Shown: positions 17,444-26,781 of the stretch, one piece after another
Layout: each line of letters begins with the position of its first letter
Position numbering within the stretch: position 1 is the stretch's first letter
Assembly (NCBI GenBank): GCA_024516155.1
Contig: JAJJXM010000160.1
Location: 1-27,621, forward strand
Reading direction: 5' to 3'
From: Pyronema omphalodes
Lineage: Eukaryota; Ascomycota; Pezizomycetes; Pezizales; Pyronemataceae
DNA length: 27,621 nt
Program-made: the position numbers and the translations under genes
Notes under the pieces: generated by a model
What the model was told of the DNA's origin: nothing
Database searches by the model: none
The model's input: only the letters and a program-made list of their open reading frames with translations

Positions 17444-17685
17444 ACGGCGGCTAGGAAAATGTTGGAATCTTTTACTTATCTCTGATGTAGTTGGAGTTAC
17501 GGCGGTTAGCCAGGAAGTTATCTCTTTTGGTATGTACTCTTTCTTTATTATTATTTGGAATTACGGCGGTTAGCAAGGTAGTTATCTTTTGGTATGTATT
17601 GTTCCCTTGTTTTCTTATTTGGAATTACGGCGGTTGGCAATGGTGGGGGATGTTGGTCATGTATGTAGTTATCACGGCGGTTAGC
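17444..17685 (+). repeat. Five ACGGCGG(T/C)TAGC-like repeats in the Gypsy-2 LTR
   Basis: ACGGCGG at 17444, 17499, 17563, 17627 and 17674, each preceded by TT or TC and followed by TTAGC, CTAGG or TTGGC. Spacings are 55, 64, 64 and 47 bp. The interval also repeats TTTTGGTATGTA and TTATTTGGAATT. It lies in U3 upstream of the TATA box, where enhancer repeats would be expected. Confidence 0.8.
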
Positions 17686-17716
17686 ATTGAGAGCATCCTC
17701 TGCAGGCGGAGAATGA

Positions 17717-17748
17717 TGAGTCACGAGTCATGAAGGAGCAAGTATAAG
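17717..17748 (+). promoter_or_regulatory. LTR core promoter: TGAGTCA and TATAAG
   Basis: TGAGTCA (17717-17723) followed by CGAGTCATG gives two overlapping AP-1/Gcn4-type half-site pairs, about 20 bp upstream of TATAAG (17743-17748). Arrangement and distance fit a promoter; binding is inferred from the motif only. Confidence 0.5.
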
Positions 17749-17817
17749 AGGAGGAAATTTGTATGTAGTTTATTTCTTCACGCAATCAAGTCTCTATTTA
17801 CTACAATCCTATCTACA

Positions 17818-17939
17818 AAAGGTTCCCTTGTGATATCCCCATCTCTCCGAAACTCACCTGTGATTTCCCAGCCAAACCCTTGCCCATTCCCAACTTACCA
17901 GCCTGACCTAACCCGTCGCCGCCCTCCTCGCCGCCAAAG
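17818..17939. other. Unassigned spacer between the Gypsy-2 LTR and X copy E
   Basis: I see no feature here. It could be flanking DNA of Gypsy-2 or diverged X 5' sequence. Confidence 0.4.
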
Positions 17940-19058
17940 CCTCCGCGCTGCCTGTCGTCAGTAACCGTGGATACGGATTCTGATACTTGACGCCATTCTG
18001 GGGAAACTTAACGACCTCCACGGCGAAAATGCGAAGCTGCGCGCAGCATACGACTCTACACAGGCAAAAACACCAGCTCTCGAAGGCTGATGTGACCGCC
18101 CTGACGAAGAAAATCGATGAACAGCAACAAGTCATTTCGGCGCCCCCCTCACTGAATCTCACAGCCTCTTCTTCGGCGATGGAAGAGATGACTATGCAAC
18201 TGTTCGTCGTCCAACACGACATTCAGGATCCCCTGGACGCTGTTCCCAACCCTCCTGGCAATAGAAAGCGAAGGGGAAGCGACCAGAACAACGAACCCAC
18301 CTCACCGACAAACAGAAGACCAGCCAACCACAAACCGAGAGAGACATCACCGGTGCGAAGCCTGATGCACTCGAAACATGCGACTACCGCCGCCCAGGAC
18401 ACGCTTGATGCCCTCAAGCTTACATCCCCCCTACCTCTCCTCGCAATCACGTCGACCGAAGCGACACCGGAACCTCACCCTGACAGTTCATCTGCTCAGG
18501 ACACATCTCTACCCGACGCCCGAAGCACTGCCTCTGCTGAGACCAACGGATGGGAGACTGTGTAGGCGAAGGCTACACAGAAGAAGAAGTTGAAAGCGAA
18601 GGAGACGTCATCTACGGCAGTGACACCCAGCAAGACCCCTACAACAAAGAATGGTGGAAGGGGAAAGAATACCCACCAACCCAGACAGACAACCCCCTCC
18701 GCAAAGAAGACTTGGGCAGAAGTCGTCAAGAGCGGAGGCATCAATGTCCAGATTGTGATTGGGAACGGCAATCTTGGACTTACGACACCACCGACAAGAA
18801 GGGGAGAGAGGCGAGGCGGGGCAGCAAGAAGGCTGAGGAAGAAGGAGGGAGAAGGGGAGAGAGGGGAGGAGAAGAGGGGCAGGGCTGGCCCAGGTGTCTC
18901 AAAGGGCAAAGAGTCAGGAGACACCAGCGGAGGAGTTGGGAGAGGAGAGGAGAGTGGGGGCGCAGGTGGCCCGGCGGCTGTTTAACTTTGCTTTGGTTTT
19001 GTTTTTGCTCTGTGGAGGAAATAAAGGCGGAAAAATAGTTAAAAATGGGAGGGTGTGA
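17940..19058 (+). mobile_element. X copy E, plus strand, decayed, 3' end truncated
   Basis: It matches X1 from the heptad region to the end of the ORF and then the first part of the shared 3' module (about 18998-19058: TTGTTTTTGCTCTGTGGAGG, AAATAAAGGCGG). It is cut before the hairpin and tail by an unrelated sequence starting TGTGACACCC. The 5' boundary is vague because the upstream part is diverged; homology is safe from about 17985. Confidence 0.75.
17987..18985 (+). pseudogene. X ORF in copy E, frameshift and nonsense
   Basis: The coiled-coil segment (LGKLNDLHGENAKLRAAYDSTQAK) is in one frame up to about 18085. An extra base there shifts to the frame that continues with ALTKKIDEQQQVISAPPSLNLT and onward. 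A TAG at 18563-18565 replaces a Glu codon (NGWETV*AKATQ against NGWRTVEAKATQ in X1), and the same frame then stays open to GGPAAV* at 18985. It contains KRRGSDQNNEP, SAKKTWAEVVKSGGINVQIV and the Arg/Gly/Glu tail. The stop at 18985 defines the likely normal C-terminus of the X protein. Two independent lesions make this copy inactive. Confidence 0.75.
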
Positions 19059-19182
19059 CACCCTATATTGTGTGAGTATAGAATAGGTAACATGTATAAC
19101 ATTTAGAGAACATGGCAAACTCAGCAGGAGAATGAATAAGAAGGTTAGTATCCCGGGCCGGAACCCCCTGAGGAGCATTCCA
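19059..19182. other. Possible LTR scrap starting TGTGACACCC
   Basis: A sequence unlike its neighbours (A/T-rich, no GA/CT bias) begins TGTGACACCC, a common start of Ty3/Gypsy LTRs, right at the cut end of X copy E. It stops where the L4 leader begins. No terminus at the other end and no second copy are visible, so the identity is open. Confidence 0.3.
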
Positions 19183-19205
19183 CCTTTATTTCCACCACAC
19201 AGCAA
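19183..19205 (-). repeat. Antisense copy of the start of the LINE/X 3' module
   Basis: In minus sense it reads TTGCTGTGTGGTGG then AAATAAAGG, differing at two positions from the module start TTGCTTTGTGGAGGAAATAAAGG-type sequence in L1, L2 and X. It overlaps the presumed 5' end of L4. Confidence 0.5.
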
Positions 19206-20548
19206 CCCCTGACCCCCCCCTGCATTTTCGACAACAACCTCAAATTTCCCGGCTCTGCCGACAGAAATCGCATTATCGCACTCAGTTTACCCCGAATCCT
19301 GATTTCCAGGCCCGAATTCCCGTTTACCGTTGAGTTTCAGCGGAAAAACGCGATTCAGGGACCTCCGGACCGGCCAACGGGCCTTTCCATCAACGCCGCC
19401 CCACCACCCGCCCATTGATCATCATACAAACCTCATATTCGGTTTCGGCATACCGAATTCCCCCCCTCCCCAAATTCCCCTTTCGCCAGCAGCACTGGTT
19501 GTGGTGGACCCCAAAATTTCCCCCCTTTCGGACCCCCTCTCATCGCGAAAATTTTCTCTCGTTTAACCAGAGCCTCTCACGTGACCCGTAGCCTTCGCTT
19601 ACGGCGATACCGATTTAGCGATGGACGCTGATTCGCCCCTCCCGCCGAACCCCTCGCTTATGCAGGTACCAGTTGACACCTGCAGCCCTGCCACCCAAGT
19701 CCCGACAACCCCAAGACACCAAATCATAGCCATCGACCCCACCTCTGCGATGTCCACCGACCCCCTCGGCCGCGCAGACGCCCCTCACGCAGGCACGTCC
19801 TCCACCATCGCTCCCTGCCGCAGAAAGCCCACCTCCTCTTCTACCCGCAACACCGCCGGCCTCAGCAGAGTCTCCAAATCCGACATCCACATCCTCCGAC
19901 GCACTGCCGGGGACATGAAACGCGCCACCTTTGCTCGCCTCGATAACAACCCCCACATACGCAGCCTCGACGATACCCCCACCCTACCAGACCCCATCGA
20001 CATCGCCTCAGACACCGACCTTAACGAAGAAGAGGAATACGAATCAACACTCCAGCCAAGCGACGAATTCCGCGCCACCATCGCCGCCATGATCTCGAAA
20101 ACCACCAACGACGCCCTTCGCCCTATAGTACAATCCATCGACACCATCAACAGACGAATCGACAAAATCAGCAAACCCAACCAACTTTCACCGCAACAAC
20201 CCCACCAACAACCCCACCCCGGACCGACAACCACTGCCCCCCAACCCTCCGACGAACTCCAGCAGTTGAAGGAGCGCTGCCGAATGCTGGAAGCCACCCT
20301 CCGACACCATAATATCCCCCTACCGACCACCACCACCCCCCACCGTCAGAACCCACCAGCAACGAACAAACCAGCAGCACCCTGGACCAGCGGAAAGGCA
20401 GCAAGCGACCTCCTCTCCTCCGACCACGCCCCTCGACAAACCCCGCCTGCACGCCCAACCCAACGACCAACCCGACCGCGCCCCCAGTCCATCATCGTAC
20501 TGTGCACCAGCCGCTCTGACCTCAAGTGGGACCCCCACCCCGTCACAA
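19193..20548 (+). mobile_element. L4: 5' part of a related LINE family, cut by L2
   Basis: It begins ACCACACAGCAACCCC then TGACCCCCCCCTGC, resembling the L1/L2 start (ACCACACAGCAAAGAG, CGACCCCCCCC), but the remaining leader (to 19620) is different. An E-box in TCACGTGAC lies at 19577-19585, just before the ORF. ORF1 follows and is interrupted by L2 at about 20548; the rest of L4 should lie beyond 27621. Confidence 0.7.
19621..20548 (+). pseudogene. L4 ORF1, N-terminal ~309 codons
   Basis: An open frame from ATG 19621 (MDADSPLPPNPSLMQV) to the L2 junction. It has Ser/Thr/Pro-rich ends, an acidic stretch (DLNEEEEYES), a predicted helical region (ATIAAMISKTTNDALRPIVQSIDTINRRIDKI), and DELQQLKERCRMLEATLRHHNIPLP, which parallels the LEAENELKKHKIPLP segment of L2 ORF1. 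Near its end it has PQSIIVLC, parallel to DIIIPCPDP of L2. The zinc knuckles would lie downstream and are lost. Codons read after 20548 (KSDPPLPFQQPRRN..) are L2 leader, not part of this protein. Function by analogy: RNA-binding ORF1 protein. Confidence 0.7.
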
Positions 20549-20866
20549 AAACACACCACCCAGCAAAGAGCGACCCCCCCCTACCTTTTCAACAACCACG
20601 CCGAAATCGCAAGATTTTATCGCGGATTATTGTTCGGCAGCCCCGAATTACCTATTCGCAGCCTTTCCAGATCAGGCCCTCTCTTTTTCGTTGAATTTTC
20701 ATCGAGAAAGTTTCGTTCAATTTTCATCGAAAAAGAGTTTTCGGGCCCCTGAGAAAAGCCCCGCGAACCGGTTCTATCGACACCACCCCCCACCCACATC
20801 AAATACCATCATTTTAATCGCGGATTCCTTGTCGCTACCGCAGAAACAACTTATTCCGAGCTTCCC
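20549..20866 (+). other. L2 5' UTR with a 25-bp tandem duplication
   Basis: Homologous to the L1 and L3 leaders. The hairpin region is disturbed: TTCGTTGAATTTTCATCGAG (20687 onward) is repeated at 20712 with small changes, so the perfect 10-bp stem of L1 and L3 now has an alternative partner. Confidence 0.75.
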
Positions 20867-22784
20867 ATGCCTACCCGATCCTCCGCTGTTGAGAAACAGC
20901 CCCTCCCCCCCGACAAAGCACCCCCTCGAGCGCTCGCGAAACAAAAACGCGCTAACGCGGAGCCTCAAGGGTCCGACGCGTCTGACACGGAAATGCACGT
21001 AGACACGTGCTCTGACGTCAGCGATGACTCTAGCGACGAAGACGCGTCTTCCCGCGAGAGCTCCCCCACCCCCGTCGCGTGCAACACCAACAACGCTCCC
21101 CCCAAAACCCCCCACAATAAGAAAACCCTCCCTGATAACAACGACACCCCCGACGTATTGACCAACCCCGACCCCAAATACACCGTTCAACGCAACACCG
21201 ACAAATCGAAGAAACGCCCAGCTGCCTCCACCGCCCACTCTATCACCCACATCGCCGCCGACTCCACCCCGGTCTCCGCCAGAGTCCAACGCCTCCGCCG
21301 TGACACCGACAACCCCGTGTCTACCAACCCCGCCACCGACAGCCTCGCGACATCCATCAACCAACTCAACGACAATCTCAACACCGCCACGGACATGTTC
21401 CGACACGCCGACAGAGCCAAGAACGACAGAGTCTCTCAGGCGTTCCGATCCATCCACAAATACCAGTCTACATCCGTGCCGTCCACGATCTCTTGTCCCG
21501 CATTGCCCCCGTCATACTCCCCAACGAAGACATCTCAGCCCTCCTTTCCCCCGTCAAATCCTCCACCCCCGAGAACCCCACTATCCCCGCTCCACCCCCC
21601 CCCCGGATCCAACGATCTCCCCTCTGTTCACGCCCCCACCCCCGCTGCCCCCTCCCCTAAGGAACTTGCCTACTGGAAAAAACGCCGTCTTGAAGCCGAA
21701 AACGAGCTCAAGAAACACAAGATCCCCCTCCCCGTCCATGCCCCACGCCCCGATGCGAACCCCTCCACCCCATGGCAAGAAGAAGGACCCGCAACGAAGA
21801 AGTTATTCCCCGCTGCTACCCCCACGCCTCCTAAACAAACCACCAAACCCGCCAAAGCCCAAAAGAAAGAATCCCCCCCCCCCACCGACATTATTATCCC
21901 ATGCCCAGACCCCCGTTCCTTCCCAGAGAGCTCCAAGATAGCAATCGGAATCGCCGTCAACGACGCCTTGCGCAAAGCAAATGTTTCTGAGAACGTCTCT
22001 AACTCAATGGTGAAGAAGAACGTGAAAGGAAATCTTATTTTGACCCCCCCCCCCCCCAAACTACACCCGCCGATATCGCCCCCCCCCCTGCCCCTCATAC
22101 TCGAAGCCGCCCGCAAAATACACCCTGCGTTGCTGCCCCCCCCGCATAAACGAGAAGTGGTACAAACTGGCGGTCCACGGCGTACCAACCGAGTACTACC
22201 CAGACTCCGAAGAAGGCATGCAAAAACTGCAAGCCGAAATCGAACGTAACCACTCCGTCAGATTAACCCAACCACCGCGGTACATATCTCACCCCGACAA
22301 ACGGGCCGGTAAGTCAGCATCGAGCGTCATGATCGCCCTCAACTCCCTCAACGACTACAACACATTGAAACGCACGAAGGTCGTCATCTTATTCGAACCA
22401 CGAAAGGTCACCGAGTTCCTCTCTGCCAGGCCCATCGACCAATGCCGTAGATGCCAGAAGTTTGGCCACCACCACGCAACGTGCGCCGCCGACAACGGCC
22501 CTACCTGTGCCATATGCGCCACCGTACACCCAACGGAATACCACTTCTGTGGAGAATGCCCCAAACAGAAGGGCAGGAAGTGCATCCACACCGTTTACAA
22601 ATGCTCGAACGGCGTAGCCGCAGGACATGCTGACACCTAACACGCAGCATACAGCACTAAATGCCCAGTGAAAATAGGAATAGTGAGAGAGGCATGGCTC
22701 AAAACCTGCCCAGACACCACCTACGACAACATCCCCGCCGAAACCAACCCCAGTGCTGATACCACCATGACCGCTGATGAATAG
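20867..22784 (+). pseudogene. L2 ORF1: zinc-knuckle protein, several frame breaks
   Basis: It starts MPTRSSAVEKQPLPPDK and keeps the acidic segment DTCSDVSDDSSDEDASS. Compared with L1, a frame change spans about 21465-21650 (the L1-like reading RAVHDLLSRIAPVILP is in another frame) and is then restored. The poly-C run at about 22134-22142 shifts the frame before INEKWYKLAVHG, so the C-terminal third continues from about 22140 in a third frame. That part has CRRCQKFGHHHATC, CAICATVHPTEYHFC and CPKQKGRKCIH; the expected CANC is changed to CSNG. A TAA at 22638-22640 interrupts before HAAYSTKCPVK. The original stop TAG is at 22782-22784, overlapping ORF2. Confidence 0.88.
21004..21020 (+). promoter_or_regulatory. 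CACGTG + TGACGTCA composite motif in L2 ORF1
   Basis: E-box 21004-21009 and CRE-type palindrome 21013-21020, identical in sequence and spacing to L1 and L3. Confidence 0.4.
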
Positions 22785-22801
22785 ACAACATCCATCAGCG
22801 G
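22771..22801 (+). promoter_or_regulatory. Hairpin over the ORF1 stop/ORF2 start junction of L2
   Basis: CCGCTGATG (22771-22779) and CATCAGCGG (22793-22801) form a perfect 9-bp stem with a 13-nt loop (AATAGACAACATC). The ORF2 ATG ends the 5' arm and the ORF1 stop is in the loop, as in L1, where most of the loop differs. Confidence 0.6.
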
Positions 22802-25800
22802 CGACCCTCCGCATCGTGTCCCACAACACGAATCGCAGCACCACCGCCCTCACGACGCTGTTAAACACAGCAAGCGCTTCCACCGACATCATTCTTGTCC
22901 AAGAGGTAAACGTCAAGGACCCCACATTTGCTATAACCCACCCCAACTTCATTCTTTTCCTTCCCCCCCGCGGCTACCACAAAGTCAACCGGACCGCCGC
23001 TTACGTCTCTCGTTTGAACCCCCAGATCAGCGTCACCCCTCGACCAGATGTTACCGCAGACCCAGACCTACAAGTCCTCGAGGTCCGCACACCCCTAATA
23101 CCCCCCTTCTATTTACTTAACATATATAATGAACGTGACCCAATCTCCAAACTATACACCCTACCCCGAGCCCTTACCCCCCTCGTCCTCCCTCGCCGAT
23201 GTGTCATCACGGGAGACCTCAACGCACACCATCCGTTGTGGGATTCCAACACTGGCAGGAGAGCCCGAGCTGAAGAGATCGTGGAACTAATCGAAACCCA
23301 CCACTGGAATCTGGCAAACGTCACCGACGTCCCGACGAACCAGTATAAACACGGCTCTGGCTCGTCGGTTCTGGACCTGACCCTGACATCCCCCGCGATG
23401 ACAAGGGAACTCACGAACTGGGCAGTCGACAACGACCTAGCTAGAGGTTCAGACCACGAGGTCATCCGCTTTCAACTAACGTCTCTCCACCCAGACCATA
23501 CCACCGCCACCCCTACCGCCCCACGACTTAACTGGCAAAAAACGGATTGGGAGACTTTTACCAGGGAGCTACAAACCCTCGCCGAGGCCAGTCACCCGTA
23601 CTGGACACACCTCCGCGCAAACCCGTCCGCAAGTAACCTGGACGAATGGGCCGCCCTCATTCGTGACTCCATTCAAGCAGCCGCCCAAAAGGCGACACCT
23701 ACCCTCACACCAACTCCTCGCTCGAAGAGATGGTGGACGGAGGAACTAAGCACGACTCGACGGAACATGCAGAGCGCAAGAAAGAGGTGGAAATCTACTC
23801 GCCTCCGGGCCCATCATGCAGAGTACAAGCGCCTCCGAAACACCCACTACCGCAGAGTACGACACGCAAAGGACTCATTGTGGAAAGAATACCTGGCCGC
23901 CGCAGAAGGCCCCGATGTCTGGGCCGCCTTCAGATACACAAACCCCCGGCGCGCCCAACTGACCCCCCCAATAAAGACCCAGGTAGGTGGGATAGACAAG
24001 GTACACGTTGATTTCGAAGACAAAGTAAACGCCTTTCAGGCTCTCTTCCCACCCCCCCCCCCCCCCGCCGCCCCTCAGACTCAAATCCCCCCCACACACC
24101 CCATTATCCCCTGGCAAACATTCACCCCCGAGAAATACGCCACGCTATTTACTCCTCCTCCCCAAGAAAGCCCCCGGTCCCGACACGATAACGTTCGCAT
24201 GCCTGAGGAGAGCCTACGATGCAATCCCCAAGGTGTTCGATGCGCTGTACGCAAGGCTAGGTGACAAAGGATACCACCCAAGGTGCTGGCGTGAAGCAAC
24301 GACGGTGGTTATCCCGAAACCGAACAAACCTGACTACAGTGCAGTGAAGGCCTATCGTCCCATCGCGTTGCTGAACTGCATGGGAAAAATTCTAGAAAAA
24401 CTTATGGCGACTCGGCTCAGCCTCATGGCGGAGTCACACAACATCTTACATGCAGACCAGATAGGCGGGCGCCCCAAACGCTCGGCTATCGACGCTGCAA
24501 TGGCCGTAACGCACGAGGTCGAAGCGAATGCGGGGCGCCTCATGGTGATCTCCGCGCTATTTTTAGATGTGCGAGGAGCCTTCGACAATGTCTCCTCCGC
24601 GCGCCTCCTCACGACAATGCGCACACTGGGCTGCCCAACTGCAGTTGTCTCCTGGTGTTCGACTTTCCTAAGCGACAGAACAACAGCCCTATCATTCGAC
24701 GGACGAACAGACATACAGCGACCCATTAGGACGGGCATCCTCCAAGGTTCCCCGGCGTCCCCCATTCTCTTCCTTATCTACCTGCGCCCTCTATTTGACA
24801 AACTGCAAACGACTCACCCCACGTTATGGACCCCGAGCTACATGGACGACGTAGCTCTCGTTGCACACGGGCGTACCAGAGAAGAGAATGCCTGCGAACT
24901 GGAAGTCGCGGCTTGCACCGCCTTCGAATGGGCCCAAACACATGCCGTAGCATTCGACGATTCGAAATCAGAGCTACTGCACTTTCCCCGCTCCCGCACA
25001 GACACAATCACCGACGCCGTAAACGTACGCTTGCCAAACGGAACCATCATTGCCCCAGGGACGAAAGGAGGACGGACGGACGTGGTTCGGTGGATTGCGA
25101 TATATTTTGATAGAAAACTCTCCTTCTCATATCATGTAAAAACGGGACTGACGGCCGCCGCTAGGTCCCTCAACGCCCTCCGAAGCCTTGTACGTCACGA
25201 AACAGGTCTGTCCCCGTCTGCGACGAGAACACTTTACATCGCGTGTGTGCTATCTAGGTCCGACTTTGGTTCCGAGATCTGGTGGACGGGGCAAAAAAGC
25301 TTCGCCAATTTACTGCAAACGCAACAAAACTCTGCCCTCCGCCGAATTCTGAACGCTTTCGCCTCGACACCAATCGTAGCTCTACACAACGAAGGAGCTA
25401 TCCCCCCGGTTTCAGTCCGCCTGCACCACCGCACTCGCAAATACGTCCTCCGCCTCCTCTCTCTCCCCCCCAATCACCCTGTCGTCAGACGCTGCCCCTC
25501 ATCCTTCCCCGTTCCCGATCACTTCCACTCCTCCATCTGCAGCCCATACGAATATGACTATTGATGGCAGTCACCAGGCACGGCCCCCTCCCGTCTCGTC
25601 ACCATGCTCCGCTCCGTCAGAAAGTGGGTGCTACCTGACGACACCATCGAAAACACATCGCAACCCAATCCCGCCCCATGGGAGCGCCCCCGCCTCAAGA
25701 TCAACATCACCTCCCTCCCGAAGCCAGAGGTGGCTACAGCACACACAACATTGCTCCAGACCCTCCGCGCAGACCCCCGCAACATTATCGCATACACCGA

Positions 25801-26781
25801 CGGTTCACAACTGAACGCAAGAACCGGAGCGGGAAACTGCATCACCGACGGCCTACCTCGCCGAGTGGAAGAACTCATCACAATGAACGATACATCCGAA
25901 GTATTTGACGCTGAGCTTAGAGCAATACACGACTGCCTTACGACCTGTAAAAAAACTATCACCCTCAACAGACACACCGGCCGCAAAATACACATATTTA
26001 CAGACAATCAAGCAGCCATCCTCCGCGCCCCCCGCTCCTCCTACGGTCCCGGCAAGGACTGGCCCTCTCGATCCTCACGACAGTGTCCGCTCTTCGCCGC
26101 TCCGGAATGTTCGTAACTCTCCATTGGGTCCCCGGCCACACAGACATCCCCGGGAACGACACAGCTGATCTCCTGGCATAAACAGCTACCTTTCTTAACC
26201 CCACCACGCTACCCCCAATTTCCCTCTCCTGAATTAGACGCCAGGTACGAGAGCAGTATGTTACCAACTGGGTGGACTGGTACTCTTCATCACCAAAACC
26301 CAAGACGTACGACGCCCCCCACCGCAAAAGACTCGACAACGCATACACTACCGTCCCGCGTAAGATATCGACGGCCATACTGGGACTTCGCACAGGCCAT
26401 GGATATTTTTTGGACTGCCTAGCACACCCCCCCACCGCCAAATACCCCTCCCGCTCCTGTCACTGCCCACTACATCCCCCACGGACCCCCAAGCACCTAA
26501 TCCTCTCATGCCCGAACTTTAACACACAGCGGACTGAACTACGCCGTACACTACACATCCCCCGACAACGCCAAGTGACCCTCCCAACGATCTTGTATAC
26601 GACCGCCGGCACAAAAGCTCTGTCAACCATGATCTCGGACACCAAGGTGGCGACCGCCAAATGGGCACACGCGAAGTTGAGTACTCACCCCGCAGAGGAG
26701 GACACCCCTCGTACACTGAAGACAGGCTGGGGGACGCTGCTGGACCTAATGGACGAGCACGCGGAAACCCACGACAACTAA
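22777..26781 (+). pseudogene. L2 ORF2: endonuclease-RT-RNase H, multiple breaks
   Basis: Endonuclease and linker are open from ATG 22777 to about 24130 (VQEVNV, GDLNAHHPLW, GSDHEVIRF). A missing base in ...FTPEE shifts the frame; RT continues from 24233 or earlier (RPIALLNC, FLDVRGAFDNV, GILQGSP with Pro changed to Leu, PSYMDDVALV with YMDD instead of YIDD). A TGA at 25562-25564 stops the frame after YEYDY. RNase H follows (YTDGS, FDAEL, FTDNQ) to a frameshift near 26060. HWVPGHTDIPGND and the C-terminal CHCPLH...HLILSC remain, with further stops near 26178 and 26231. The final frame ends at 26781. It is related to L1 ORF2 throughout. Confidence 0.9.

Larger units (their letters stand above)
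13408..17817 (+). mobile_element. Gypsy-2: 3' part of a chromovirus, split by the X array
   Basis: Integrase C-terminus and chromodomain (13408-13839), an accessory ORF (13839-14459), a polypurine tract (14788-14798) and a 3' LTR that starts at 14803 and resumes at 17264. The 5' side was lost where X1 joins. Chromodomain plus GPY/F-type integrase end defines a chromovirus. The element is the oldest layer in this part of the window, as two X insertions interrupt it. Whether it is the same family as Gypsy-1 cannot be told, since no region is shared; their LTR sequences differ. Confidence 0.85.
17264..17817 (+). repeat. Gypsy-2 3' LTR, remainder
   Basis: Joined to 14803-14817 it gives a LTR of about 569 bp beginning TGTCA. 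I place the end at ...ATCTACA (17817), giving TGT...ACA; this is a guess, because no second LTR is available for comparison. It contains a five-fold ACGGCGG repeat (17444-17680), an AP-1/Gcn4-like site and a TATA box (17717-17748). No ORF in it is convincing; the 80-aa frame at 17491-17733 is a translation of the repeats. Confidence 0.75.
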
